Assembly: GCA_029216955.1 (NCBI GenBank)
Contig: JANAVB010016200.1
Location: forward strand, 1,912,335-1,976,334
DNA from: Iris pallida
Taxonomy: Eukaryota; Streptophyta; Magnoliopsida; Asparagales; Iridaceae
Length of the DNA stretch: 64,000 bases
Direction: 5' to 3'
A program made the position numbers and the translations under genes. Shown one piece after another: positions 1 through 10,260 of the stretch; positions within the stretch are counted from its first letter, which is position 1, and each line of letters starts with the position of its first letter. A model generated the notes under the pieces. The model did no database searches and was not told the origin of the DNA. It was given only the letters and a program-made list of their open reading frames with translations.

Positions 1-411
1 ATTTGAACCTAATTTGCAATGTGCTTGTATCCATTCAACACAACTGAAGTTACTTAGCCTAAAATTATGTACATCTCTTTAATGGTTAGGTCTTGATTCT
101 ACATATAAAGTAATTAAAAATTATCTCATTTTTCTAAGATTAAATGTGAGATAAATCAGATTTCATTATATTTCAGGATGCAAAGTATTTTAAGAATATG
201 ATTGAGATGGTAAGCAATGAAGACATTTCAATGATTCAGAATACCTACAATTGGAGGAGTATTTTAATTTGAGATTAGTTGTCTTGCGTTTTGTAAGACA
301 CATGAAACTAAATATATGTATACTACTTTTTTAGTATGTGATTTTATTTTTTCATTTTATTTTTACGTTTAAGGTCGACCCCTCTCTCTTAAATTTCTGC
401 GTTCGCCCCTG
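1..411 (+). mobile_element. hAT-like transposon, right part (copy 1)
   Basis: This is the right end of the non-autonomous hAT-like element described fully at 53860-55121. It ends in CGCCCCTG at 411, followed by the ATTCCAGT that is the 8-bp target duplication in the complete copy. No transposase ORF is present. The left part lies outside the window. Confidence 0.75.
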
Positions 412-775
412 ATTCCAGTGTTAAAACGCAAGAGAATGGCCATTCTCCGTGTTAGAAATACGAAGAATGCCATTTCTTCGTGTAAATTAACACGAATGCC
501 ATTCTCCGTGTTATTTAACACGGAGAATGGCCAATTCCAGTGTTAAAACGTAGGAGAATGACCATTCTCCGTGTCATTTAACACGGAGAACGGCCATTCT
601 CCGTGCTAAATTACACCAAGAATGACCATTCTCCATGTTAAATGACACGGAGAATGATTATTCAAATGTTAAAACACAGAATGGCATTCTCCGTGTTAAT
701 TTACACGGAGAATGGCATTCTCCTTGTTAAAATGCAGGAGAATGACTATTCTTCGTATTATATCGACGGAGAACA
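412..775. repeat. Palindrome array, right arm (copy 1)
   Basis: Tandem, imperfect units of about 30-36 bp are built on the near-perfect palindrome GGAGAATGGCCATTCTCC with CGTGTT/AACACG extensions. Each unit can fold into its own hairpin and neighbouring units can also pair. It corresponds to 55122-55490. It is not CRISPR: there are no unique spacers of constant length and the setting is a plant transposon. Confidence 0.9.
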
Positions 776-1299
776 GTTGACAGAAACCTAATTTTTTATT
801 TTTTTTTTGTGGAAAGAAATTTGACATGAATAAAGATTCAAGAGTTTTCGTTCTTCTTTCAAAACGATGCTAACTCTTATGGAAAAAAGAAGATCTTCTC
901 TCCATAATTGACCTAATTGTCGAAAAAGAATAAGAAGAAAAAGAAGATGAGCGATGATCGGAGTTCGACTGAAAAAAAAGTACGGTGAACTACGAACGAT
1001 CTTTGCGATCTCTGCTGCAGATGAGAGCAATGGGATTCAGATCTCTCGTGAAGAAGAAGAAGACGAGAATCGCAATCCAAATCTGAGTTTGTGCGGAGGG
1101 GTAGTTATGGTATTAATTTTGTAAATACAGAGCATCTAAAGAGAATCTTGGAATAGTTAACGTGGAAATATATAATTCTGGACATTTCATAAAATCCATC
1201 ATGCGGGTGGATTTTTTATAAAAAGCAACCCCAAATTGGGTTTCTCAGCAATTTCCAGATATATTATTATTATTATTATTATATTATTATTTATTATTT

Positions 1300-1410
1300 A
1301 ATTTTGAAACAATGGGTAATTGTGGCAAACTCGTCTCCACTGGGGCTCGAACTCCGACCACTTGGGCCGCATGCATCTCCCTTAACCACTAGGCTAGAGA
1401 TCATTTGCCC

Positions 1411-1412
<2 letters not shown>
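1300..1412 (-). mobile_element. tRNA-derived SINE (copy 1)
   Basis: On the minus strand there is an A-box-like TAGCCTAGTGG (1386-1396) and, about 35 bp downstream, a B-box GTTCGAGCCCC (1342-1352). This is the internal RNA polymerase III promoter layout of tRNA-related SINEs. The 3' side runs into an AT-rich (ATT)n tail near 1262-1300. It does not fold as an intact tRNA, so it is called a SINE and not a tRNA gene. A twin lies at about 56010-56126. Confidence 0.6.
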
Positions 1413-1417
<5 letters not shown>

Positions 1418-1499
<82 letters not shown>

Positions 1500-1516
1500 C
1501 ACACACACACACACAT
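1418..1516. repeat. Compound microsatellite (CT)n(TA)n(CA)n
   Basis: A CT run, then about 50 bp of TA, then an AC run. The copy at 56128-56205 has shorter CT and TA blocks, so array length is the main difference between the two duplicate copies here. Confidence 0.95.
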
Positions 1517-2476
1517 ACACACACTAGTAAATGCACGTGCTTTACACGTATAATAACATATAATAACTAAAAATATTATCCAATTATAGTTAAATATCTC
1601 TTCTAATTCATGTGGTTAAGGTGCAGGTATTTTTCTTGTTTGGTTGAGTTCGATTCTATATGTTTTACTTTTTTCAACAATTTTTACATATTTTTAAATA
1701 AAATGGACCGTGATATAATGACGGCTTAGACTGCTCACTTTTGAGCCGTTTTGAAGCCTCATTATAGTGGAAGCATATATATGTGTGTGTGGTGTGAGAG
1801 AGAGAGAGATAGAGTTTGAAAAAAAATCTTTATTTAATGTTTCTCTCCTCCACTTCCTCCTCTCATTCCCAAATGTAAAACCCTAAACACCTTTTCTATT
1901 CTTTCTTTTTCTTAATTGTTTGATTTTTTTTTTCCAATCATGATCTAAGTATCATAGACAAGATATTATTGAAATTTATTGAAATTATTTTCTAAAAGTG
2001 GTTCTACATCCTGTGACAAAACCCAAGTGTGTATTTCAATATAATTTTTTTTATTTACCTGCATACATGAAAGAAGTAACCCCATGTGGTTATTATGGTG
2101 AGATATTTTACTAGAACGTAAGGTTCAAATCCTCCAAAACTATTTTGTCATTCGTTTCTCGAAAAAAATCATAGGACCCTAGCGACTTAGACTCGGACCC
2201 GAAGTCCCGCTTTGATGGCGAACTTTGTATGTTTGCATCGGGCGCGTCATTGGAATGAAAATTCCAGTTCAATGTGGCATGTGTTTATGCGAAAACTACA
2301 ATTCCATGTGGCCTATGTGCACGTGAAAACTGCAGTTCCGCGTGACCAGTGCTCACTTCAGTGTGATATGTGCTCACGTGGAAGTTGGATTTTCATGCGA
2401 CTGCTTCTGTGTGGACGTTTAACTTCGTAACTTCCCTCTCAATGGGAGTTACCGGTGTAACTGCCCACTTAGTGGA
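1517..2476. other. Unassigned DNA with LTR-like remnant
   Basis: No gene is seen. The stretch at about 2165-2260 (GCGACTTAGACTCGGAC, then GCTTTGATG, then GCATCGGGCGC) resembles 8630-8735, so both may be remnants of one LTR family. 2255-2400 holds imperfect tandem units of about 35-40 bp (GAAAACTGCAGTTCC type). Confidence 0.4.
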
Positions 2477-4151
2477 TGTCATGCCCCGCTCCCGTAGGAG
2501 CGATCGTCCTCGCTAAGGCGTGATGCCGCACGAGCCTAGATTACGCTCGTGCAAGGCGGGTTCCATAATGGCCGATTTCAGCGGCTGCGACGGGATCGTC
2601 GCACAGAAGTCCCGAGCAGAGACATTGATAATAGCAGCAGAAATTAGAACAAAACGTAAGTTACTCAAAAGAACTCTTTATTGATATTGAAACAACGGTT
2701 ACATTGGGGGCGCAAGGCCAAGATTACAATTCTCTCAAGCTCACTCAACTCACATTACAAGTCACTCAGCTCTCTCTCATCTCTCAATACAAGTCTTGAT
2801 CCAGCGGAAGCTTCGGAAGGCGATGTCCATACATTATGTCCTGTATAAGTCTTCAGTCCACACGGTCGCACGCTTCGAATCGCCAAGGAACTCCGTGCCT
2901 CGACGCATCCAAGCGAGCTCCACGCCACAAGCTTCTACCTGTGCCTGCACATGAAACACTGTGTGGGTGTCAGTACTCAACTGTACTGGTGGAGTGAGCT
3001 CCTCGCCCACCCATACAAACAACCAACACGTTTCATTTGACTTTGTGCAACATAAACCCTTTTACGATTGTCTTTCTAATCTTCCCTTAGTATCAGTTTT
3101 AGGACCGACGCCTTGTATACTTGTGTCTAAGGACCATCCCGTGCTTGCACAACGATGTTAACTCATACTTTTGCCTTAGACCCTTTTCGTGCCAATAACG
3201 TTAACCTATCAAGTCATGTTTGCCTTACGGCCATAATCAGGGACGCAACTACACGAAAGACTTTATTTCCTTGCCTCTAGACCTTTCTCGTGCTTGCATT
3301 GTCAACGCACCGACTTATACTTGTCTTTTGTGCCAAACTCTGGGACGTAATCGGTCGTGCCATAACTCGATTCGTGCTTCAATATTTTCGAGGCAGCGCC
3401 TCCTCGCTTAGTCTCCCTACACTTGTATTGTAACAACGCGGTCGTGCCTCAAATTTCGAGGTCGTGCCCAGCAACTCAATGTAACTTCACACAACTTGCC
3501 CTACGGCCCTTCTCGACTTAACTCGCAACAGCTCAAGCCTAACACATGCAACTCTATGCCAACGACTTAACACTCGATGCCACATCTCGTGCCGAAGCAC
3601 GCCGCCTTCGTTGTAGCCAAATCTTAGGCCCAAACATTGTGTCTTCTAACTGCATACACATTCAACCAATCCAAAGGCACACACGCGGATTGTCGCCCGT
3701 ACCGACACATCTATATGAATGGTCACTGGCATTAACTAGCCATCGTGGACATAGCCTGGCATTCGGGACCCTTGTACCGTCGGTTGCGATCCTCGATGCA
3801 AGTCCTCGACCAACCGGTTGCCTATTACCCAGCTCGGCTATAACCTGTTTCTTCCTAGGCCGAGTCGGTGCCCATGGCCCAGGGCTGCCACTCGAAGAAA
3901 CCATCGCCCTTGTCGACAAATTGTCCATGACCACGCGCCTACGCTAACTTCTAGACTTTAACGTAATGCATGGTCTCATCATCATCATTTAGCTACTTTG
4001 CTTTACTCTTCCACTTTTCACATTTCCTTCGCAGAGCCCAAACCAGGGTTGCCTCGGCGACTGAACCACAGTCCCGACATATTTCCTCTCGGCGACTAAC
4101 CATCGCTTAGACTTAACATTCTTTGAACTCAGGGAATGGCTACCGCATAGC
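2477..4151 (-). mobile_element. LTR of element F, truncated at assembly gap
   Basis: The segment begins with TGTCATGCCCCGC and matches the first 1.67 kb of the 2414-bp LTR at 57176-59589 (reverse orientation). It ends inside the LTR at CCGCATAGC, directly at the Ns and not at an LTR terminus. The short ORFs inside it are LTR sequence. Confidence 0.88.
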
Positions 4152-4164
4152 NNNNNNNNNNNNN
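4152..4164. other. Assembly gap (13 N)
   Basis: Thirteen Ns. The left side is mid-LTR of element F and the right side is mid-exon of the NusB-domain gene, so neither side ends at a biological boundary. Confidence 1.
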
Positions 4165-4199
4165 TTGTAGACCAGCTTTGGAGGAGCTGAAAGAACTTG
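4165..4199 (-). CDS. NusB-domain gene, exon 4 (cut by gap)
   Basis: A pyrimidine-poor but usable AAAGCAG acceptor precedes CAAGTTCTTTCAGC, which encodes QVLSAPPKLVY, a strongly conserved block of the family. The reading frame does not follow directly from exon 3, so a small exon may be missed or an indel is present. The exon runs into the N gap after 35 nt. Confidence 0.65.
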
Positions 4200-6295
4200 C
4201 TGCTTTGAAAATGAAAAAACACTGTTAGGGTTAGTTCTTCACAACTAAATATTAGAAGCGAAACATAATACCAACTGGTTATCAGAAATTATTACTGTAT
4301 TCTGGAGATGCTAGAGAGATGCCACCATCAGAAAGCTCAAGCAATCATGACACTACCAATATGCCCTTATCTATAATGGGGTAATAGTTTGTCGAAATTG
4401 CAATGGTATTCCTTCATCGAACTTTTTAAAATGTCCTCAATAATCTTGTTATGACGATCCAAATACGAATATACATTAATACCGGTAATTGTATGCACTA
4501 TATAGTCAAATTACTTCCATTATTTCATGAATTATGTTTTGACTGTTAGTTGTCCGATACGGTCTATATCGATACGGTTTGGCATGTCCCAATACGATAC
4601 CGACGACACCGGCAATGGAAGTCACTTTTCCAGTCAATTCGACAAAGAAAATTGAATAAAAAGACCAATCAACAATCGTATACAAGTAAAATAAGGTTGT
4701 AAAAGCATGTAAAAGAAAAAACTTATCTATCGCAGGTAATCCAATTGGCAAAGGTGATTACTATTTCATTTAATTCCAAAATTTGTAAGAAACAACACAT
4801 GAAATACTTAAAATTATGCCTAAAAGTATAAAATATATTTTCTAAAAGTTTAATAATTTATTAATAATTATTTGCTTTCCGATACCAAAAAATCCAATAC
4901 TCCGAAACCACCGATATTGCCTATAACCGCCGATACTGCCGATACCATTGATACTCATAGGAAGGAAGGGTCCAATACCGATTCCGATACCAATTCTGTG
5001 GACCTTGCTCTAATGTTGACAAGCAGCTTTGGTCTGAGTTCCCTAATTCTTGGGCTAGTACTTAGAAATGATCCTGCATAATCAGGGCAGAATCTATTGT
5101 TGGTGTTGACAATAAAGTCGAGATTGTGAAAGATCATCAGTTATCAGACTATAATACAATATTCTCGGGTATGAAGAAAACTACCTTGTCTATACATTTA
5201 AAAGCAAGCCAAAGAGAAACATTTTGTAGCTTACCCTGACTAATGTCAAATGAACTGCAGGATTCAAGGTGGCAGTGATGTTCAACAATAATAAGCTAAA
5301 AACATGCTAACTGTTGAGAAATATTAGGTCGTGTGGTTACTGCAAGGGCTGCCATTGGATATAAAACAAAGCGGATGATGTGAAATATATTCTCATCATA
5401 TGAGAAAAGGAGACGCACAATAAAAAGTAGAAAACTATCCATCAGTTGGAAAATTAGTCGAGGTTAACCCTAACTGCATCTAAGCAAAAAGAAACAACAT
5501 GAAGCATGTTTGAATTTGAATTACGCCCAAAAGCACATTTGGGAGAGAAAGTAAGACTATAATCTACGTGCTATAAGCTGAACAGATTGATCATTTACCT
5601 AAACATTGTGAAACAATTATAAAAATAAATAAAAAAGTTACACACTGAAGGCATTTGTTCCTTCTGTCGGGTAGTGCATCTAATTTTCAAAAAAAAAAAA
5701 CTATCAAAACACCAACATCTACTTTTCATCTGATAACACCTTGTTAATTATCAATCTAAAGAATGACTAAGGTATCATGTCAATCAATGCAGAATATCCA
5801 GTTGTCACTAAGTCTTTTTATGTAGTTAGAAAACATGAAGCCTTTATAGGTTTAGAGCTTACAACACCGTTCCTAGAAGAAAACAAAGAACCCACTAGTA
5901 AAAAATAAGATAAATACGTATGAATTAAGGGGAGGGTGGATGGAGGTGGGGTGGACGATTGAGAGGACACAACTATGAGATCAACTAGTAAAAGCATTAT
6001 TGAATGTTCCCAATTTTGGGACACAACTATGAGATCAATTGTAAAGCACCTAATTTGAAATAGATGAAGATGCTATCATATTTGAAACTTACAAAACATT
6101 CAATTGCTTGCTTTATGCAAAATAGTCAAGTAGATCACGATGACAGAAGTAGTTTGCATTGTTAGGATCAGGTTTGAAATCCAAGAAGCACCAGTGCAGA
6201 CACCCTATTGCTAGCACGACTGAAATTGATCATCTTCAGAGCAAGGTGTGCAGTGGACCTTCCTAGTATCTTTTTTCTTTTTTCGTTGTTTGGGT

Positions 6296-6336
<41 letters not shown>

Positions 6337-7433
6337 CAATAGTTTCGATGATTTTGCTTTTGAGTCCAAAGATACATACTCTAATAAAAATTGCAAGAAA
6401 TAGTTTTGCTACACTTCTATTACAAGCTTGGGAAAGAGAAAAAAAAAGTGTTCAAAGGACTGAAGAAAAATGTGTCCGGCCTGAATTTCTCAATCTAATT
6501 ACCCACATAGGTCTTCACAGAATGATAACATTTAATTTTTATATATATATTCTCATTAGCATTATGGATCAACTTCTACTTTGCAAAAATTTCAATCACT
6601 ATGCACATTTACCATTAGACGAGTCCTTCTCATTCTTTAGAATGAGCTCTTCAGCCTCTTCTGTTCCCACCTCAACAGGAGCCCCGCCAAAGCTCATGTG
6701 ATCATAATGCGACAAACATCCTATCGAAGACATATCCAGTTTCTGAAGTATTCAACAAAAGATCTAATTAAGTAGTATAATCAAGGAAAACCAAGATTCA
6801 CAGAACAAAGTAGTCTTACAGAATTAGGTAGAAAAAGTACGAATTGCTAACATGGAATAATCTATCAACTAGGTTGCACGGATACTCCTCCAGAGGACCG
6901 TACCCATGTTTGTATCCCTATGTGACACATATTGATATGATACTTCTTGGACACTCATGTAGGATATGGTCCGCCCATGTCTAGACTCCAAGGGGACCCA
7001 AAATATGACTGGAAGTGATTTGACATGGTTGTAATGTGTATGACATATTTCTAGAACTTTCTGTAACCTAGTTACTATCCACACACACACACATATATAT
7101 AGGGTAAACGGGATATGAGCCATAGGCTCATATTCCTACGTGAACCATGAACATGTTGACCAATAGGAATGGACTCCTATCTCATGTGCACCCATGTGCA
7201 CTAGTATACTCCATTCCTATGGTCCACATGTGCAGTGGCTCATGTAGGAATATGAGCCTATGGCTCATATATATATATATATATATATAATATATATATA
7301 TATATATTATATATACACGGATCGGGAGCCTGCGGGAGCCGTCGTCCTCGACCGTTGGATCGAGCGGACGCACGCGGGCCCCTCGATACGATGGTGCAGG
7401 AAGGAGGGGGGCTTTGGCGGGTTTGATCCGCAG

Positions 7434-7473
<40 letters not shown>

Positions 7474-9943
7474 AGAGAGAGAGAGAGAGAGGGAGAGAGA
7501 GAGAGAAAATTCTTCAATACATCCCATGTAAAAATTGTATCGATACATCCCAAATCTGAATCATTGGATGTTGATCCAATGGTTCAGATTAAAGCCGAAG
7601 TCAAAGTAACAGATAAAGTCAAAGTCAAAGTAAACATCTTTCACAATTTCCAATGCAATTGTTTGGGATGTATTGATACATCCCATGTATTGTAGAAGGA
7701 CCCTATATATATATATATATATATTCCAAAAAAACTTTTCCCAAAACTGCCCACTAGAAGGGTCTGATACCGATACTGGGAATTATATTTTTAGTTATAT
7801 GGATCGGGCCCTATATTGTGCGTCAACTCGTATTGTTCTTTTTTGTTGGCCATCGACTCAACAATATCAGTATCAAAGGCCATGGTTCCTTTGGGTCTCT
7901 TTGGAAGTTTGGATATGTTCTAGACTTGTTTAGCACGTCCTTGTCACAGTCATTTGGCTCTCTCCTGGTCTCACTGCTTCCTGGTTGATGATTGTGTGTC
8001 GGGCCCAAGGTTTGAGCCTTAAGGCATAGTTGCACACCTTTCTTACACGTGCGTCTAGCGAGACACTCTCTGCTTAGCCAGATGCAAGTCGGGGTGGAGA
8101 TTTCATGGTGTCTCATATCCAACAAGGTTGATGGTAGGAGCTAGAGAAAAGTTTTGTTCCCACATCAGATAGGTTGACATATGTTCAGGTATTGATACAT
8201 GGGGTTGGTCTTCAACTCGGTAAGTGCGGCCCCAGGAAATCTGAAGTGTTCAAGTATATTGATACACGGGGTTACCTTTCAAGTCATATGGGTGCGGCCC
8301 CATCTTGTCCTTGATCTCGGGTTGCTCTTTTTTTGTATGGTTCATCGTCCCAACATAAAATATGTATGCAGATATGTTTCATCTCTAGGTGTTGTTGGAG
8401 ATTTTCCTTAGGCACTAGAAAAATAGTCTCACATTGGAAAACACTCCAAGTGCGTATCTCAATGTATAGCTATGCTTGGTATTGAGTTGCACATGGGGTG
8501 TGGTGGCCCACGTGGGTGACACGTGGGACGTTTTCCTAGAGAGATTTAAGTTTAAATTCCTCGAGGAAAATGTAGTTTTTGTCACTCTCTTTAGAAAATT
8601 CCCATAGGAGCTAAGCCTCGTAGGGTCTTTAGCGACTCAGGCTCGGTCTTGGGTTCGGACTCGGACGAAGTGCGCAAAGTGGCGCTTTGATGTCGCAGTT
8701 TGCATTTTGCACTTCGCACGTATGCATCGGGCGCTTGTGCGCATATGCGCTCGTTTTATACCAATTCCGATCTTTGGGAGTTGGTATTTTTAGTCCTACA
8801 TTGGCCAGGATTAAAGTTGGGATTTCCACCCTTCCCTATAAATAGACTCTTCTTGCCTCCTTTGGAGAGGTATAAAAAAGAGAAGGAAAAAAAGGACGTC
8901 CAGTGAGCCATTCGAGTTGTGCATAGAGGTGACTACGAGCGTTCTAGAAGTTCATTTCATGAACTTGCTAGTTCCTAGGAGCAAATCGTCGATAGAGGAC
9001 GAATATTGCTTTGAGCAACGACGGTCTTCATCACCCCAGCAAAATAATTTTTTCTATCTTCTCCTTCTTCCTCTATTTTGTAAACATTCTATCTCAAATG
9101 CAACTGTGTTTGCAAGGAAGAACGACTTTAATATTCGCTCTTTGTAATCTAATTAAAGGAGTTTTGTTGGAGTCAGGGTCTAAGAAAGCAAAGTATTATA
9201 GTTTTGCGTGAATCTCTTAATCTCGACATCAACTTCAGGATTAAAATAAAGAGCAAAGTAGTTTTGTCTTAATCTCGGTTCATGACTAGAGTGATCCATC
9301 TTTGCTTCCCCGGAACTAACAGGTATAATCGTGTCCCTGAATGTCAGCATATCCAAATTTGTATCATGTTCGTGTCTATGCAAATGCAACCTAGGTGGTA
9401 TTAGTCAATACCCAACAAAAACAGCGAAGCCCCTTAACACAAATTTGCACATCATCTTACCCCTCTTGGCATTCACCCTCTTGTCGAAGAGCCTGACCGG
9501 GTCGGACCCTTCCAAACACGCGGCGTAAGCATCCTGCAACCAGAATTCTCACAATAACTGATAATAGTGAAATAGTGATATGGAAAATGAAGAGAGAGAG
9601 AGAGAGAGAGAGAGAGCAATCAAACTGACAGTGCGAGCTCCCGAGCGGCTCTGGGGCTGCAGAACCGCCCGCTCTTGTCGACCCTCTGCAGCGGGGCCCT
9701 CGGAGCGGCGGAATTGTCGGGCGGGGTCCCCTCCGGGGCCTCGGCGACGGCGAGGGGAGGGGGGAGGCACTGGAGAGGGCTTCTGGTGGATGGAGAGGAG
9801 AGAAGCAGGGACTTGAGCGGTTTTGAATGGAGCTTTATGAAGAGGGAATGATTCAGAGGAGAAGAAGAGGAGGAGGAGCTGTAGAGGTTTAATGGGAGAT
9901 GGGTTTTCGGGGGCGAGAAGGAGAGAGCAGAGCTTGCTTCCAT
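4165..9943 (-). CDS. NusB-domain plastid protein gene, 5' part, broken
   Basis: This is the only host gene I recognise. Four exons on the minus strand give a peptide resembling the plant 'antitermination NusB domain-containing' family (Arabidopsis member recalled as AT4G26370, unverified). Those are nucleus-encoded, probably plastid-targeted proteins related to bacterial transcription antitermination factor NusB. Exon 1 (9626-9943) encodes a Ser/Pro/Leu-rich N terminus resembling a transit peptide, then the family motif SGRFCSPRAARELALS. Exon 2 (9461-9533) gives YAACLEGSDPVRLF. Exon 3 (6613-6742) gives HMSFGGAPVEV. Exon 4 (4165-4199) gives LSAPPKLVY and stops in the gap. The C-terminal RNA-binding half is absent. 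Two frame inconsistencies (within exon 3, and between exons 3 and 4) suggest decay or assembly indels. Introns 2 and 3 are large and transposon-filled. Confidence 0.72.
4214..6612. other. Large intron of NusB-domain gene
   Basis: No separate gene is seen. 4545-4630 and 4870-5000 contain opposing CGATAC/GATACCG-rich segments, possibly the arms of a degenerate hairpin element of about 450 bp. The rest is AT-rich and unassigned apart from the G run. Confidence 0.45.
6296..6334 (+). repeat. Poly-G homopolymer, 39 nt
   Basis: An uninterrupted run of 39 G follows TTGGGT. It could form G-quadruplexes. Runs this long are also a common sequencing or assembly artefact, so the true length is uncertain. 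The poly-Gly and poly-Pro ORFs across it are not genes. Confidence 0.95.
6613..6742 (-). CDS. NusB-domain gene, exon 3 (frame break inside)
   Basis: After the acceptor TACTTCAG, phase 1 joining gives E-TGYVFDR, matching the family's EPGYEFDK. The frame then shifts. YDHMSFGGAPVEVGTEEAEE is in a different frame, displaced at a TTTG around 6709-6712. One extra T would account for this. The exon ends at a GTAAAT donor (6612). Either the gene is decaying or the assembly has a homopolymer indel. Confidence 0.68.
7112..7270. mobile_element. MITE flanked by TA tract
   Basis: About 35-bp near-perfect terminal inverted repeats: GATATGAGCCATAGGCTCAT at 7112 and its complement ending at 7270. The interior is also self-complementary (GGAATGGACTCC against ACTCCATTCC). 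Total 159 bp, non-coding, with TATATA on the left and a TA tract on the right. It lies in intron 2 of the NusB-domain gene. Confidence 0.75.
7265..7472. repeat. Two TA tracts around a GC-rich island
   Basis: TA runs at 7265-7314 and 7437-7471 bracket a roughly 120-bp GC-rich segment (7317-7436: GGATCGGGAGCC to TTTGATCCGCAGCC). A (GA)n run follows. The segment may be another short TA-targeting element, but I see no clear inverted repeats. Confidence 0.7.
7510..7698. mobile_element. MITE-like inverted-repeat element
   Basis: Left arm CTTCAATACATCCCATG then GATACATCCCAAA; right arm TTTGGGATGTATTGATACAT then ATGTATTGTAGAAG. The arms are imperfect complements over about 40 bp. A central ATTGGATGTTGATCCAAT hairpin is also present. 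A TA tract follows at 7705. Non-coding. Confidence 0.55.
8393..9325 (+). mobile_element. LTR-like remnant with TATA box
   Basis: Starts TGTTGGAGATTTTCC and contains CTCACATTGGAAAACAC, a common motif near plant LTR starts. It has a TATA-like CCTATAAATAGACTC at about 8835. Past ACTAACA (about 9325) comes GGTATAATCG, weakly like a degenerate iMet primer site. No TSD is found. Part of it (8630-8735) resembles 2165-2260. It sits in intron 2 of the NusB-domain gene. Confidence 0.35.
9461..9533 (-). CDS. NusB-domain gene, exon 2
   Basis: The exon follows a TTGCAG acceptor (9534-9539) and ends at a GTAAGA donor (9460). Its 73 nt encode DAYAACLEGSDPVRLFDKRV and NAKR plus one base. Joined to exon 1 in phase 0, the family block ELALS-x-x-YAACLEGSDP is continuous, which fixes both splice sites. 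It ends in phase 1. Confidence 0.75.
9626..9943 (-). CDS. NusB-domain gene, exon 1
   Basis: The ATG at 9943 sits in a good plant context (AAGAAATGGAAG). There are 106 codons. Residues 1-75 are rich in Ser, Pro and Leu with basic residues and few acidic ones, as in chloroplast transit peptides. Residues 90-106 carry the conserved DKSGRFCSPRAARELALS motif. The exon ends in phase 0 before GTTTGA at 9625, which is a weak donor. Reading through gives a stop two codons later, which supports an intron here. A longer overlapping ORF (9549-10010) is out of frame with the family motifs. Confidence 0.75.
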
Positions 9944-10064
9944 TTCTTGGATAGGTTTCCTGGATAAGGTTTTTGGGAGGGTTTTTGCTATTATATTTCT
10001 TCATGTCCATGTCAAATATCCTAAAATCTTATTTCAATTCCTTTTTGGCATTAAAAGAAGGGTT

Positions 10065-10260
10065 ATTTAGTTTTAGGGTCTCACATATGTATGGATATTA
10101 GAATTTGGGTTTTAAAATTGACCGGGATTAGGGTTTGGGTCTCGAAATCACTGTTCACGTAGGCTAATGAACAGTGATTTCGAAATTCAAACTCTAACTC
10201 CGGTCAATTTCGAGACCCAAACCCTAATATCCATATATATGTGATACCCTAAAACTAAAT
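10065..10260. mobile_element. Hairpin MITE upstream of NusB-domain gene
   Basis: Two arms of about 95 bp, complementary over their whole length: ATTTAGTTTTAGGGT at 10065 and its complement ending at 10260, meeting near CACTGTTCA/TGAACAGTG (10150-10175). It lies about 120 bp 5' of exon 1 on the gene's upstream side, so it could be within the promoter or 5' UTR. Confidence 0.82.

Larger units (their letters stand above)
1..1256 (+). mobile_element. Mutator-like element, right part (copy 1)
   Basis: This is the right part of the MULE whose full copy is 53063-55975. It contains the split palindrome array, then an AT-rich segment, then the right terminal inverted repeat (about 1160-1256), which ends with CAGCAATTTCC. 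No transposase is visible. Confidence 0.6.
1..4151 (+). repeat. Direct duplicate (copy 1) of 54710-58854
   Basis: The sequence matches 54710-58854 almost base for base, with scattered substitutions and 1-4 nt indels. It carries the same elements in the same order: hAT right part, palindrome array, MULE right end, SINE, microsatellites, unassigned DNA, and the left part of LTR F. The flank before LTR F is shared (2477 here, 57176 in copy 2), so this is one insertion that was later duplicated, or assembled twice. The copy starts before the window and stops at the N gap. Confidence 0.93.

Noticed and set aside
412..775. CRISPR-like look of regularly spaced repeats
   Set aside because: Units are palindromic and near tandem, without unique equal-length spacers or cas genes, inside a plant transposon.
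1300..1412. tRNA gene on the minus strand
   Set aside because: A- and B-boxes are present but no cloverleaf with anticodon arm and acceptor stem could be built; SINE is the better call.
3662..3934. 90-103 codon ORFs recurring at 3.7, 58.4 and 63.3 kb on both strands
   Set aside because: They are parts of LTR F. Recurrence follows from the repeat, both strands are open at once, and no domain is recognised.
6211..6701. Poly-Gly and poly-Pro ORFs
   Set aside because: Produced by the G homopolymer on either strand.
8393..9417. Solo copia LTR with TGTTGG...CCAACA ends
   Set aside because: The ends match as an inverted pair but the 5-bp flanks (GGTGT and AAAAC) are not a duplication. Kept only as an LTR-like remnant ending earlier.
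9549..10010. 153-codon minus-strand ORF as the gene start
   Set aside because: It is out of frame with the conserved CSPRAARELALS motif. The 9943 start is in frame and has a transit-peptide-like N terminus.
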